DNA from: an uncultured Allomuricauda sp.
GTDB taxonomy: Bacteria > Bacteroidota > Bacteroidia > Flavobacteriales > Flavobacteriaceae
Reading direction: 5' to 3'
Assembly (NCBI RefSeq): GCF_947258355.1
Contig: NZ_CAMYIC010000052.1
Location: 1 to 54,061 of the forward strand
Length of the DNA stretch: 54,061 bases
In this document: one piece after another, positions 1-10,045 of the stretch
Numbering within the stretch: position 1 is the first letter of the stretch
Layout: the number at the start of each line of letters is the position of its first letter
The notes under the pieces: model-generated
Database searches by the model: none
Told to the model about the DNA's origin: nothing
What the model saw: only the letters and a program-made list of their open reading frames with translations
Program-made: the position numbers and the translations under genes

Positions 1-2
1 AG

Positions 3-3000
3 GGCAACGAGACCATCGACCTGACACTTGGCACGGCCACTGGCGATGCCACGCTGGGGGCACAGACCACGACGACCTATACGATAAACAACGATGACAG
101 TGTTACCGTTGAGTTCTCACAGGCCACTGGCGCTGCCGCGGAGAACGTCGGGAACAACCTTCCCACCCTGTTCATTACTGGAACCGTGGCGAACGCTAGT
201 TCCGTGACCATAACTGGTGGGGGATCGGCCACATCGGGAACCGATTATAGTTTGACAAGTCCGCAAGCGGTCAATATCCCTGCTGGTACCTATGATGGTA
301 CAGCGAGCACGGCCATTGCGATACCGACCCTGTCCATCACTGGGGATGCCATTCTGGAACCAAACGAGACCATTAATCTTACGCTTAGTGCACCTATTGG
401 CGACGTTACTTTGGGAGGTCAGACCACCACGACCTATACGATTACAAACGATGATACTGCAGCGGTTACAATTGCACCTGTAAGTGGAAATGAGGATGAT
501 GGACCAATTCAAGTCTCTGCTACCTTAAATAATGCCGTACAGGGTGGATTCTCGCTACAAGTGTCCACTTCTGATGGAACAGCTACCGCTGGAACGGATT
601 ATACCCAAGTAAGTGGATTGACCCTCAATTTTGTCGGAAATGCTGGGGAGACCCAAAACTTTAATGTGGAGCCGACCGCAGATGCCATAATTGAAGTTGA
701 TGAAACAGTATTGGTTTCCATGTCGAACCTTACAGGCACAGCTTTGGGTGTCAATATTTCAGATACTGCTACAATAACCATAAATAATGATGATACATGT
801 AGAGCTGGTACAACAGCACCACTTCTCGATGGTTCTATAGTAACTACTTTTTGTGATGCCTTCAATCAGGAATTGGATCTCTATATCTCCAATGCTGCAC
901 CCGCAGGTTCAGAACTTCGGTGGAGTTCAAACGCCGATATTTCAGTAACCGCAGCCTATTTAGGCGGTAGTGTGGTAAGTGCACCTGGAACCTATTATGG
1001 ATTCTTTTACGATATTTTGAACGATTGTTTCAGCAATGCAACACCAGTTACTTTGACACAAAGTTTTACACCGACTACGGGAGTCGCTTCGAATTTGGGA
1101 ACCTGTAGTGATTCGGGCAATGGAGACACTCTGGTAGATTTAGATGATAGTCTTACAGGTGCGGACCTGGGAACTTGGGTGTTGACCACGGCTCCAACTG
1201 GGGCATCCATCTCTATAAATACCAGTAATATTGTTGATTTTGATGGACAGCCACAAGGAGATTACGTATTTACCTTTACTACTACCGGTGCAACAGGCAC
1301 ATGTGCTAATCAAAGTGTGGATATTACCGTTACCGTTAACGACTGCTCGGGACCCTGTGATGCAGGAAATACCGCCCCTGCACTTAATGGAGGTAGTTCA
1401 ACCATTGAATTCTGTGATGTAGTAAATGCAGATTTGAACGATTATCTAACGAGTACCGCAGCCCCTTCGGGCACGGTGCTTACATGGAGTACCAGTAATG
1501 ACCCAACTGTAACTGGGGCGCACTTAAATGGCAGTCAAGTAGTGGAACCTGGAACCTATTATGGATTCTTTTACGATGAAACCAACGATTGTGCCAGTCC
1601 TATATTACCCATAACCTTGGTTCGTAATTTTACGCCTGTCATAGATAGTACAACCGGGGATGCTGGTTGTGGTGCATCCATCTTGACACTTTCCGCCACT
1701 GCTTCTGTTACGGATGACAGTAATATCAGTTATACATGGTACGACGCTCCTACGGGAGGAAATATAGTGGGAACAAGTGATACGTTTACAACCAATACCT
1801 TGTCGGAAACTACTTCATACTATGTTACGGCTTCGGCCAATGGTTGTGAAACAGAGCGTGTGGAAGTGGTAGCAACTATTAATGCTGCACCAAATCCAGG
1901 TACTCCATCAAATGCTGTTGCTTGTAATGTTGTGGGTGATGGTGGACCAAATAGTATAGACTTGGACGATAGGCTTGCGGGAGCAGATTCCGGAACTTGG
2001 ACCATTATTACCGATCCATCCAACGGAGCATTGGTTATTGGTTCGGGTAATACGGTCGATTTTGTTGGATTGCCAAGTGGAAATTACATATTCGAGTATA
2101 CCACAAATACAGCTGAAGCACCTTGTACAGATCCTTCCGTACAAGTTACCATATCTGTAAGTGATTGTGTGGTGGATTCGGACGGAGATGGTCTTTCCGA
2201 TGGGGAAGAAGCCACTTTGGGGACTAGCCCCACTAACCCTGACACAGATGGTGATGGTTTAACAGATGGAGAAGAAGTATTGGTGATAGATGATGTGAGC
2301 ACAGTAGCCGTTCCTGAAAATGCTACAGATCCTTTGGATGCTTGCGATCCGTTCTTGACCCCGGATTGTAACCCTGAGGATATTGATTTGGCCATTACCA
2401 AGGAGCTCCAAGAAAGTGGTCCTTATTTAGAAGGCGACCAAGTGGTATTTGTCATCACAGTATCAAATAACGATATGACCCGTGTATTGGATATTGTAGT
2501 CACGGATGTTTTGGGTTCATCCTTTCAATATGAAAGCCACCAAGCCTCCATGGGAGATTACGATCCCAATACGGGGGAATGGAGTATTGCGGAAATGACC
2601 GCCTCAGATGCCGAAGCTATACTGGAAATAACGGTTACGGTAACGGAGTCGGCAGTTTTACAGAACACCGCTACCTTGACGTCTTCATTCCCTGAAGACA
2701 ACACCATCATAGAAAACAATGCTTCAACGGTAACGCTAAATGAAGATATTGATTTGGGTATTACCAAGACGGTGGTGGATAACCGATCAAAATTAATCGG
2801 TGGTGAGGTTACCTTCGAAATCACAGTTTCCAATAACGATTTGACCCGTGTATTGGATATTGTTATTTCTGATGTGTTGTCATCATCGTTTGAATACCTA
2901 GGCCATAACGCTTCTTTGGGGGATTACGATTCAGAAACCGGAGAATGGTCCATCCCTGAAATGGCTGCAAATGTCGAGGAAGCCATACTTACCATTACTG

Positions 3001-3404
3001 CGACTATTAATGATTTGGAGGATTTGGAAAATACGGCTACTTTGATTTCTTCCTTCCCTGCAGATGCTACCATTACCGAAAACAACTCGGATACGGTTAC
3101 GGTAAATGCGGAGAGAAGTCAATGTGAAGATCCAGGAACCATATGTAATATCTTTTCGCCGAATAGCGATGGCTTTAATGATACGTTGACCTTGGTGGGT
3201 CACGAACAATATCCAAACAACACATTCGAAGTGTTTGACCGCTACGGGAACAGTGTTTTCCAAATGGACGGATACGATAGTACATGGGATGGAACAGGAA
3301 AGAACGGACAGTTGCCCAAGGGCACATATTTCTATATTCTGGACCTTAATGGCGATGGAACCGATGTGGTAAAAGGATGGATTCAAATTGTAAGGAACAA
3401 CTAA
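3..3404 (+). CDS. Type IX-secreted surface protein with Calx-beta, TSP3, DUF11 and gliding-motility C-terminal domains (5' truncated)
   Basis: The reading frame is open from the first bases of the window, so the true start lies outside; the GTG at 186 is only an internal codon. Calx-beta-like repeats occupy about nt 3-800, each ending in a TYTI-N-NDD type motif. Two cysteine-containing beta-sandwich units of about 188 residues follow (about nt 800-2170), then two calcium-binding TSP3-like motifs (DSDGDGLSDGEE and DTDGDGLTDGEE, about nt 2176-2275), two DUF11 domains (about nt 2380-2740 and 2746-3110) and a C-terminal CHU_C/type B sorting domain with the FSPNSDGFND motif. Proteins of this build are exported by the type IX system and held at the cell surface. 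The stop is one base before the porP/sprF-like gene, so the three genes 3-6343 are probably one operon. Ligand unknown. Confidence 0.9.
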   Translation, partial: GNETIDLTLGTATGDATLGAQTTTTYTINNDDSVTVEFSQATGAAAENVGNNLPTLFITGTVANASSVTITGGGSATSGTDYSLTSPQAVNIPAGTYDGTASTAIAIPTLSITGDAILEPNETINLTLSAPIGDVTLGGQTTTTYTITNDDTAAVTIAPVSGNEDDGPIQVSATLNNAVQGGFSLQVSTSDGTATAGTDYTQVSGLTLNFVGNAGETQNFNVEPTADAIIEVDETVLVSMSNLTGTALGVNISDTATITINNDDTCRAGTTAPLLDGSIVTTFCDAFNQELDLYISNAAPAGSELRWSSNADISVTAAYLGGSVVSAPGTYYGFFYDILNDCFSNATPVTLTQSFTPTTGVASNLGTCSDSGNGDTLVDLDDSLTGADLGTWVLTTAPTGASISINTSNIVDFDGQPQGDYVFTFTTTGATGTCANQSVDITVTVNDCSGPCDAGNTAPALNGGSSTIEFCDVVNADLNDYLTSTAAPSGTVLTWSTSNDPTVTGAHLNGSQVVEPGTYYGFFYDETNDCASPILPITLVRNFTPVIDSTTGDAGCGASILTLSATASVTDDSNISYTWYDAPTGGNIVGTSDTFTTNTLSETTSYYVTASANGCETERVEVVATINAAPNPGTPSNAVACNVVGDGGPNSIDLDDRLAGADSGTWTIITDPSNGALVIGSGNTVDFVGLPSGNYIFEYTTNTAEAPCTDPSVQVTISVSDCVVDSDGDGLSDGEEATLGTSPTNPDTDGDGLTDGEEVLVIDDVSTVAVPENATDPLDACDPFLTPDCNPEDIDLAITKELQESGPYLEGDQVVFVITVSNNDMTRVLDIVVTDVLGSSFQYESHQASMGDYDPNTGEWSIAEMTASDAEAILEITVTVTESAVLQNTATLTSSFPEDNTIIENNASTVTLNEDIDLGITKTVVDNRSKLIGGEVTFEITVSNNDLTRVLDIVISDVLSSSFEYLGHNASLGDYDSETGEWSIPEMAANVEEAILTITATINDLEDLENTATLISSFPADATITENNSDTVTVNAERSQCEDPGTICNIFSPNSDGFNDTLTLVGHEQYPNNTFEVFDRYGNSVFQMDGYDSTWDGTGKNGQLPKGTYFYILDLNGDGTDVVKGWIQIVRNN

Positions 3405-3405
3405 A

Positions 3406-4395
3406 ATGCCAGATACAACAGTTTTTTCAAAATACAGAATTGTTCTACTCGTGCTTATTATGGCCATAGGGGTTGCCCGGGCACAAAAGGAACCGCAGTA
3501 CACCCAGTACATGTACAATATCGGTAGTTTTAACCCCGCCTATGTGGGTACGGTGGAAACTCCTGAAATAATTGGTCTGTACCGTGCACAATGGGTGGAC
3601 ATCCCCGGAGCACCAACAACCATACGTGGAGGGGCCAATATTCCCTTCAATAACGAGAAAATGGGGCTGGGTATCAATATTGTGAACGATGTGTTGGGAC
3701 CCTCCAAACAAACCTATTTTGATGTGGCCTATTCTTATGAAATCCAACTGTCCGACGATACTAAGCTTTCTTTTGGATTAAATGCTGGGGGATCATCTTT
3801 AAATGTCGATTATTCGGAGGGTACATTTGAACAGGGTTCCGACCCATCACTTTTGGGAGATAATTACAGTAGTTTTTATCCGACCGTTGGGGCAGGACTG
3901 TTTATGTACCACGAAGAAGATTGGTACTTGGGAGCTTCCGTTCCCAATTTTCTGACAGATGAACTTTATAATGATGAAGTGGCCACCATTGTGGAAGATT
4001 ATATGCAGCTGAATGTTATCGGTGGTTACGTGTTTCAACTGAGCGACCGAACCAAGTTTAAACCAGCTTTTCTGGTGAACTACCTGCAAGGTTCCCCGGT
4101 AACGGTAAACCTGTCAGCGAATTTTCAGTTTATAGATGCGCTTACCATTGGTGCTTCTTACCGATTTGATAACGCTGTTAGCGGATTGGCAGGGTTTCAG
4201 ATATCCAATGCCATGTTCATAGGATACTCTTACGACTATAATACCAATGGCCTCGGGGAGTACAGTGGTGGATCGCATGAGGCTATTTTGAAGTTTTACA
4301 TAGGACGGGGCGGTTTTGGTTCCGGAAATAATAAATCAAAAAACAAGAAGTCAAAAAATAAAGGTAAGCAGATTGATTCCCCAAGATTTTTCTAA
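3406..4395 (+). CDS. PorP/SprF family type IX secretion outer membrane protein
   Basis: A 329-residue protein with a signal peptide (about residues 1-26, ending VARAQ), followed by the family hallmark PQYTQYMYN with NPAYVG. The rest alternates short beta strands as expected of a 14-strand outer membrane barrel, and the C-terminus is a lysine/asparagine-rich tail. PorP/SprF proteins are type IX components; paralogues lying directly behind large type B-sorted cargo genes are thought to anchor that cargo at the surface. The ATG at 3406 follows the upstream stop by one base, and the gene ends two bases before the OmpA-family start, supporting co-transcription and linked function. This is probably a cargo-specific paralogue rather than the housekeeping porP, but that is inference from context. 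Confidence 0.92.
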   Translation: MPDTTVFSKYRIVLLVLIMAIGVARAQKEPQYTQYMYNIGSFNPAYVGTVETPEIIGLYRAQWVDIPGAPTTIRGGANIPFNNEKMGLGINIVNDVLGPSKQTYFDVAYSYEIQLSDDTKLSFGLNAGGSSLNVDYSEGTFEQGSDPSLLGDNYSSFYPTVGAGLFMYHEEDWYLGASVPNFLTDELYNDEVATIVEDYMQLNVIGGYVFQLSDRTKFKPAFLVNYLQGSPVTVNLSANFQFIDALTIGASYRFDNAVSGLAGFQISNAMFIGYSYDYNTNGLGEYSGGSHEAILKFYIGRGGFGSGNNKSKNKKSKNKGKQIDSPRFF

Positions 4396-4396
4396 C

Positions 4397-6343
4397 ATGA
4401 GCCATGCAAAAAAAATACAATTAACACTATGGGTATCCCTTTTGGGCGTGGTTTTCTGCTTTGCCCAAAAGAAACAGACCGAAGGTGATGTTTTCTTTTT
4501 CCAATACGAGTATCAAAAAGCGGTTCGAGCTTACGAAAAGGAACTGTCCGAAGGTACTTTGAGCAAACAACAATTCTTGAACCTTGCCGATGCCTATTTT
4601 GAGACCAATAATTTTGAAAAGGCTTCTGAAGCTTACATAAAGATTTATGAGCAGGATACTTTGATGGACAGTCACCATTACAACAAAATGTTGCAAAGTC
4701 TTTCCAAAAGCCCCAATGCCGAAGGCAAAGAAGACTTCCTGAACAGTATTTCCTCAAGTTTTTCCAAAGAGTTGATGGAAAATGTGGAGTTCAACAATCA
4801 ACTGTTGCAAGCAGGTGCCAACGAAAATCAGTTGGAATATGAGATTTTCAATTTGCAGGCCAATAGTCCCCAAACGGATTTTGCCCCAAGCTTTTATAAT
4901 AATAAACTATTGTTTTCCACCGGTCGCCAAGTAAACAAAAAATTACGCTACGAGCCAGGAAACGAGGGGTATTTCAATATTTATGAATCGGAAATACAGC
5001 CCTCGGGACAAATTATGTCTCTACGGGTTTTCGAAGCTTTGGAAGATACCGATTACCATAAGGCTACACCATCATTTTCTTCAGATTTGAATAGCGTATT
5101 TTATGTGGTGTCCAATACCCAGAATGGGGAACTTTCTTTCGATTCCAACGGAAAAAATGCCCTTTCCATTGCCAAGCAGACGGTAGGAGGGGCCTATCAG
5201 TTATTATTGAAAGACCTGAGCACCTCCTTTTATTATCCTTTTTACGATGATACCAGTGGCAAACTCTATTTCGCAGCTGATTTCGAGGATGGCTATGGAG
5301 GAACGGACATTTACTTTGTGTACACCAACAATGGACAGGTGATGTCCGCACCGATCAATCTCGGACCAAGAATCAATTCATCGGGCAACGAGATTGCTCC
5401 CTATATTTTTGAAAACAGTTTTTACTTTGCTTCCGACGTATTCTACGGACTAGGGGGAATGGATATTTATAAATCAAACATGGAAGGGGAGGATTTTGGT
5501 ATCCCTATTAATCTTGGCAACCAGATAAATACCGAATTCGATGATTTTGGATTGATCATTAAAAACGAAGGCGATGGTTTGTTGGGATACTTTGCATCCA
5601 ACCGTCCCGGAGGTAAAGGAAAAGACGATATTTATGGTTTTAAGGTTGATGAAAAGCCTGGTCTTAAGACCATTACGTTCAAGGGAGAGGTGATTAATGC
5701 CAATAGCACATCCGATGTGGTGCCCAATGCGGTCGTTAGTCTTTGGAACATGGATGGTGAGATGGTGGCAAGTACAATTTCGAATGAAAATGGTGAATAT
5801 AGGTTGGAAATTCCGTACGAAACCGAAGTGGTAATCGAAGCTACCAAGGAAAGATATTCCAGGTTTATTGAGCAATTTGGAACGGAGGAACTGGAAGAAT
5901 TGCAGAATCAATCCTATGATATTGGGCTTTCCTTTTATGATGATTTGGTGGAAGAACGCGAAGGCCAAAAGGTGGTGAAAATGGATGATTTTTATTTTGA
6001 TACCAGCTCTACACAGCTGACGGATGAAATAAAGAGCGAGCTGGGCAAAGTTGTCGATTTTATGAAAGCGTTTCCAGAGGCACAATTACGTATAGAAACC
6101 TATACCGATAGTAGGGGAGGCAACAGTACAAATTTCCGACTTACCCAAGGGCGTTCGGATGCCATCAAAAGATATTTAGTGGAAAATGGTATACCCGCCA
6201 CCAGTATATTGTATTCCATTGGCTATGGTGAGGACAAAATATTGAACAACTGCACCAATGGGGTTTTCTGCTTGGAAACATTGCATAAACAAAACCAACG
6301 TTCTTTGGTGGTAGTGCTCAACGATAACGTGCTTTTCGATTAA
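4397..6343 (+). CDS. OmpA family protein with PD40 repeats and CarboxypepD_reg-like domain
   Basis: Start set at ATG 4397 because a signal peptide (MSHAKKIQL...CFAQ) begins there; an earlier in-frame codon would overlap the upstream gene and bury it. The 648-residue protein has a TPR-like N-terminal helical part (about 25-110), WD40-like PD40 beta-propeller repeats (about 160-420, for example GGMDIYKSN and FASNRPGGKGKDD), a CarboxypepD_reg-like beta domain (about 425-500) and a C-terminal OmpA domain with TDSRGG...LTQGRSDAI, the peptidoglycan-binding signature. It should tether the outer membrane complex to the cell wall. The gene order cargo - PorP/SprF - OmpA is recurrent in Bacteroidota. 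It ends one base from the convergent transporter gene, with no separate terminator visible. Confidence 0.92.
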   Translation: MSHAKKIQLTLWVSLLGVVFCFAQKKQTEGDVFFFQYEYQKAVRAYEKELSEGTLSKQQFLNLADAYFETNNFEKASEAYIKIYEQDTLMDSHHYNKMLQSLSKSPNAEGKEDFLNSISSSFSKELMENVEFNNQLLQAGANENQLEYEIFNLQANSPQTDFAPSFYNNKLLFSTGRQVNKKLRYEPGNEGYFNIYESEIQPSGQIMSLRVFEALEDTDYHKATPSFSSDLNSVFYVVSNTQNGELSFDSNGKNALSIAKQTVGGAYQLLLKDLSTSFYYPFYDDTSGKLYFAADFEDGYGGTDIYFVYTNNGQVMSAPINLGPRINSSGNEIAPYIFENSFYFASDVFYGLGGMDIYKSNMEGEDFGIPINLGNQINTEFDDFGLIIKNEGDGLLGYFASNRPGGKGKDDIYGFKVDEKPGLKTITFKGEVINANSTSDVVPNAVVSLWNMDGEMVASTISNENGEYRLEIPYETEVVIEATKERYSRFIEQFGTEELEELQNQSYDIGLSFYDDLVEEREGQKVVKMDDFYFDTSSTQLTDEIKSELGKVVDFMKAFPEAQLRIETYTDSRGGNSTNFRLTQGRSDAIKRYLVENGIPATSILYSIGYGEDKILNNCTNGVFCLETLHKQNQRSLVVVLNDNVLFD

Positions 6344-6344
6344 A

Positions 6345-7589
6345 CTACTTCATCAGTTCCCAGCAGTAATACAAGGCAAATAGGGATAGAAAAACAATCC
6401 CGCTGTACGAAAGTGCACGCAGGCCCATTTTTGGCCTATGTTGCTTTGCAACATCGTTTCCCGTAACCGTTTTTAGGTTCATCCATCCTAAAAGAGGGGC
6501 AAAAACGAAAGAGACAAAAGTGGCCAGCCCAACTAAATCCCCCATGTTGGCACTAAAAAGACTGATGACTATCCAATTGACCCAAGCCATGGCAATGACC
6601 ATCAAGGCAAAGGCATGTTTTCTGTTGTATATATTCTTTTTGGGATAAAGCTTTTGAAGCACATCCAAACTTACCCTTGAGATAGCATCGTGTGCTGTCA
6701 TGCAGGTACTGAACATGGTCGCAAACGCCGCTACGGCAATAAAAAAGTAGGCCCAATTCCCTATATGGGCAGTAAACAGATTGACCAATTGGTCGGCAAA
6801 AACTACCGAGTTGCCACTAAGTTCGGTTCCAGTGCCATATAAGGTCATCCAGCCGATGATCATAAAGAACAAGGCAAGTATGGCAGTTAGAATATATCCT
6901 ACATTAAATTCTTGAAGGGCAATTTTAAGTGTAGGCTTGTTTTTCATGGTCTTAAGGTTTTCCATGCCCCAAAGGCTAACCCAGCCCGATGCTTCCACTG
7001 CGGTCGGCATCCACCCTACAAGACCTATAAGAAATAAAATTCCTATTTCATTGAAGATTTCCGGTCTTTCATAAGATGCACTGTTGGGAACTGGACCTTT
7101 TTGGAGCACCATTACCGTGGTAACCAATAAGGCGATGAAAAGTATGGTAATAACTGCTTTCAAAGAGTTTTCAAGAAACCGGTATTTCCCGATAATCAAT
7201 AGTAAACCAATAAAAACAAACAGTCCCAAAGACACTATGCCGGCACCTACCGAAGTGATTTCAAACAGATTTATAAACAGACCTGCTGTTACCACATATA
7301 GTGCAGCTAAAATGGTGAAGGTGGAAATCAAGGTCACAAAGGCATATATCCATAAATACCTTTTGCCCAAATTGGTATATCCTTCAATCAGGCTTTTTTC
7401 TGTGACCGTGGTATACCGAATACCAAATTCAAAAAACGGATATTTCAACAAATTGGCCAAAACAATGGGAATTACCATGACCCATCCATATTGCGCCCCT
7501 GCTTTTGTGGACAGTACCAAGTGCGAGGTGCCAATGGCCATACTGGCAAACAATAAGCCGGGGCCAAGTGCTTTCAACAATGCCTTCAT
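6345..7589 (-). CDS. Nramp-like divalent metal transporter family protein
   Basis: A 414-residue membrane protein with about eleven hydrophobic segments and the Nramp opening GPGLLFASMAIG. Family members carry DPGN in TM1 and MPH in TM6 to bind Mn2+/Fe2+. Here the TM1 position reads roughly GTSH and TM6 reads WMPTAVEASGW, so the acidic ligand and histidine are absent while the methionine remains. It therefore belongs to a divergent branch; the cargo could be another divalent ion or something else. ATG at 7589. It is convergent with the OmpA-family gene and 80 bp downstream of the S9 peptidase gene on the same strand. Family assignment is solid; substrate is not. Confidence 0.8.
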   Translation of the reverse strand: MKALLKALGPGLLFASMAIGTSHLVLSTKAGAQYGWVMVIPIVLANLLKYPFFEFGIRYTTVTEKSLIEGYTNLGKRYLWIYAFVTLISTFTILAALYVVTAGLFINLFEITSVGAGIVSLGLFVFIGLLLIIGKYRFLENSLKAVITILFIALLVTTVMVLQKGPVPNSASYERPEIFNEIGILFLIGLVGWMPTAVEASGWVSLWGMENLKTMKNKPTLKIALQEFNVGYILTAILALFFMIIGWMTLYGTGTELSGNSVVFADQLVNLFTAHIGNWAYFFIAVAAFATMFSTCMTAHDAISRVSLDVLQKLYPKKNIYNRKHAFALMVIAMAWVNWIVISLFSANMGDLVGLATFVSFVFAPLLGWMNLKTVTGNDVAKQHRPKMGLRALSYSGIVFLSLFALYYCWELMK

Positions 7590-7669
7590 CTAGCTTGTTT
7601 GTTAATTTTGTTGCAGGAAGATATGTTTTTTTGTTGAAAGTTTTCAGATTCATCCCAACTGGGAATACA

Positions 7670-10045
7670 TTATTCTTTCCCCAAAAGCGATTTTTGAAAC
7701 AACTTGAAAATACGGGTGTACTCATCCGTCCAACTGCTAGGTTCCACAAAACCATGTCGTTCTACAGGATAAACGGCCATTTCCCAGTTTTCCTTTCCGA
7801 GTTCAATCAAACGTTGGGAAAGCCGTACCATGTCCTGAAAATGAACATTGTCGTCCACCATTCCGTGTAGAATCAAAAGGTCACCTTCCAATCCATCCGC
7901 AAAATAGATAGGTGAACTACGTTTGTAGGCCAAACTGTCCGTAGCCGGGGTATTTAAGATTCTTGCCGTATACCCATGGTTGTATGCTGCCCAATCCCCA
8001 ACAGATCTGATCGCACCACCGGCACTGAAAGTCTCAGGGGCATTGAACATGCCCATCAAGGTGATAAACCCTCCGTAGGAACCTCCGTAAATGCCAATTT
8101 TATCGGTGTCGATTCCATATTCATCCACTAGCATTTTGGCTCCATCCACTTGATCGGACAAATCTTTGCCCCCCATGTGTCGGTAAATACCTGTACGCCA
8201 ATCCCTGCCATAACCAGCACTTCCACGATAATCAATATCGAGAACGGTATAGCCATTGTCCACCAAAAGATTGTGGAACATGTACTCCCTAAAATAGGAA
8301 CTCCACCACTTATGTGCATTCTGCAAGTACCCCGCACCGTGTACAAAAATCACGGCCGCTTTGTTTTTTACAGAAGCCTCTGGTTGATAAAGTCTAGCGT
8401 GCACTTCTGCACCATCCGATGCTTTGAATTTTATAATTTCAGGGTCTTTCCAATCGTATGCATTGAAGTCATCGGTATTGGAATTGGTAATTTGTTCTGC
8501 TTGGGTAGGTTCCCCGGTTTTTATAGGATTGTCTTGAATGTACAGCTCGGTGGGCTTGTTGGAATACGAATAGAGAATGGCCATTTTATCCTCGTTCGGA
8601 GAAAGCACTACGTCATTTCTGCCCACCATGTTTGTCAATTTTTCCCATTTGCCTCCTTTTAAGGACATGGTGTAAAACTGGCGATCGCCCGGATGCGTTT
8701 TGTTGGATGTGAAATACCATCTGCTTTTATCTTTTGACAACGATGCACCATAGATCTCAAAATCACCGGACGTAAGTGCTTTTGCCTTTTTACTTCTAAG
8801 GTTCATGGTGTACAAATGGGAATACCCTGTTTTCTCGGACATAAACCAAATACTTTTATCATCGGGCATCCATCCAAGGGAACCACCGCCCCATCGGCCT
8901 ATGCCGGGGCCTGCGATCCATGCTTCATCATGTTGGCGGTCCATTTGTTCCACTTTGCCTGTTTTAGGATCTAGCAACACAATCCATCTGTCTTTATAAT
9001 CATTGGCTTGAATGTCCAATATGCCTTTGGAGCCATCGGTGTTCCAAGTAGGTCCATTTATAAAACCGATACGGTCTTCGTTTTTGTAGGGTTTGTCGGG
9101 ATAGTCTTTGGTGTATTCAGGTACATAGTCCAAACCTTCCAAATTATCCAGGACCACAGGATAGTTTTTTCGATTTTTCAGATCATAGACAAACATTTCG
9201 TACTGCGTGGGCTCGTCCCCCACTTTGGAGCGGGTATTCTGATCTTCGGTGTATCCTGACTCGGTTACAAAATGAGGAACAATGGTTCTTTTGGAATTTG
9301 GACGGTCCATTAAAACATAAGTGATATAAGATCCTGAGGGGTCCATTTGAAGACTTACTACCCTTTTTCCTTTCGTTTCAATCTCCAAAGGTTCCAAAGC
9401 TTCCAACTTTTTTCGGATACTGTCACCAGCATCCTGTTTTGCTTTTCGTTCCTGTAAAACATCAAAAATATCCAATTGATCTTGGTACAGCCATTCATTT
9501 TTAGTGTTGCGTTTTGGTTCCTTGTCCTTGGATTTTACAAATTGTGTTTTTTGTTCCATTAGTCCAGAAGCAATGCCCCAGGTATATAGCTCGCCATCCT
9601 TTACAAAAGCAATACTTTTTCCATTATCGGTAAAATGAGGGTTGCTTTCCCATCCCTGTGTTTTCATTATAGGTTTGGATTCGTAGGTATTGATATCCAA
9701 CCAGAAGATATCCCCGTTTTTGGAGTATACCGCTTCTGTTTTGTCTTGGTTATAGGTCAATCTGGAAGACGGAAGTGAATTTGCCTCTAAAAACCCAACT
9801 TTCTCAATGTCTTTACTGTTGATGGAATATGCATAGAGGGAATCACTTAAGGCACCATTTGGATTCCAATCAAAATACAATGTTGAGCCATCCGTGGACC
9901 AATAGGGGCTCGATGGTCTGTGGCCGACAAAGTCATCTCCCTGCATGATATCCTTGATTTTTAAAGTGGAGTTATTTCCCTTTTGGGCCAATAAGGTGTT
10001 GAAAGTGATTAGAAAAAGTACGGTAAGCGTAAAAAATCTTCCCAT
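7670..10045 (-). CDS. Secreted S9 family prolyl oligopeptidase (DPP IV-like)
   Basis: The start is ATG at 10045, giving MGRFFTL and a signal peptide ending near LLAQ; a TTG two codons upstream is less likely. About 791 residues: an N-terminal beta-propeller (about 40-520) with repeated YWSTDG/FTSNKT type strands and a C-terminal alpha/beta-hydrolase. The nucleophile is the serine of GGSYGGF (about residue 656), the acid lies in HGMVDDNVHF and the base in ERHGFVEP, the order expected for S9 peptidases. It should cleave oligopeptides, probably after proline or a related residue, in the periplasm. Exact S9 subfamily is uncertain. No strong promoter was found in the 220-bp upstream region shared with the divergent GMC gene. 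Confidence 0.92.
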   Translation of the reverse strand: MGRFFTLTVLFLITFNTLLAQKGNNSTLKIKDIMQGDDFVGHRPSSPYWSTDGSTLYFDWNPNGALSDSLYAYSINSKDIEKVGFLEANSLPSSRLTYNQDKTEAVYSKNGDIFWLDINTYESKPIMKTQGWESNPHFTDNGKSIAFVKDGELYTWGIASGLMEQKTQFVKSKDKEPKRNTKNEWLYQDQLDIFDVLQERKAKQDAGDSIRKKLEALEPLEIETKGKRVVSLQMDPSGSYITYVLMDRPNSKRTIVPHFVTESGYTEDQNTRSKVGDEPTQYEMFVYDLKNRKNYPVVLDNLEGLDYVPEYTKDYPDKPYKNEDRIGFINGPTWNTDGSKGILDIQANDYKDRWIVLLDPKTGKVEQMDRQHDEAWIAGPGIGRWGGGSLGWMPDDKSIWFMSEKTGYSHLYTMNLRSKKAKALTSGDFEIYGASLSKDKSRWYFTSNKTHPGDRQFYTMSLKGGKWEKLTNMVGRNDVVLSPNEDKMAILYSYSNKPTELYIQDNPIKTGEPTQAEQITNSNTDDFNAYDWKDPEIIKFKASDGAEVHARLYQPEASVKNKAAVIFVHGAGYLQNAHKWWSSYFREYMFHNLLVDNGYTVLDIDYRGSAGYGRDWRTGIYRHMGGKDLSDQVDGAKMLVDEYGIDTDKIGIYGGSYGGFITLMGMFNAPETFSAGGAIRSVGDWAAYNHGYTARILNTPATDSLAYKRSSPIYFADGLEGDLLILHGMVDDNVHFQDMVRLSQRLIELGKENWEMAVYPVERHGFVEPSSWTDEYTRIFKLFQKSLLGKE

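Noticed and set aside
5474..6085. 203-codon antisense frame in the OmpA-family gene
   Set aside because: Composition is the mirror of the real gene; no start context or motif.
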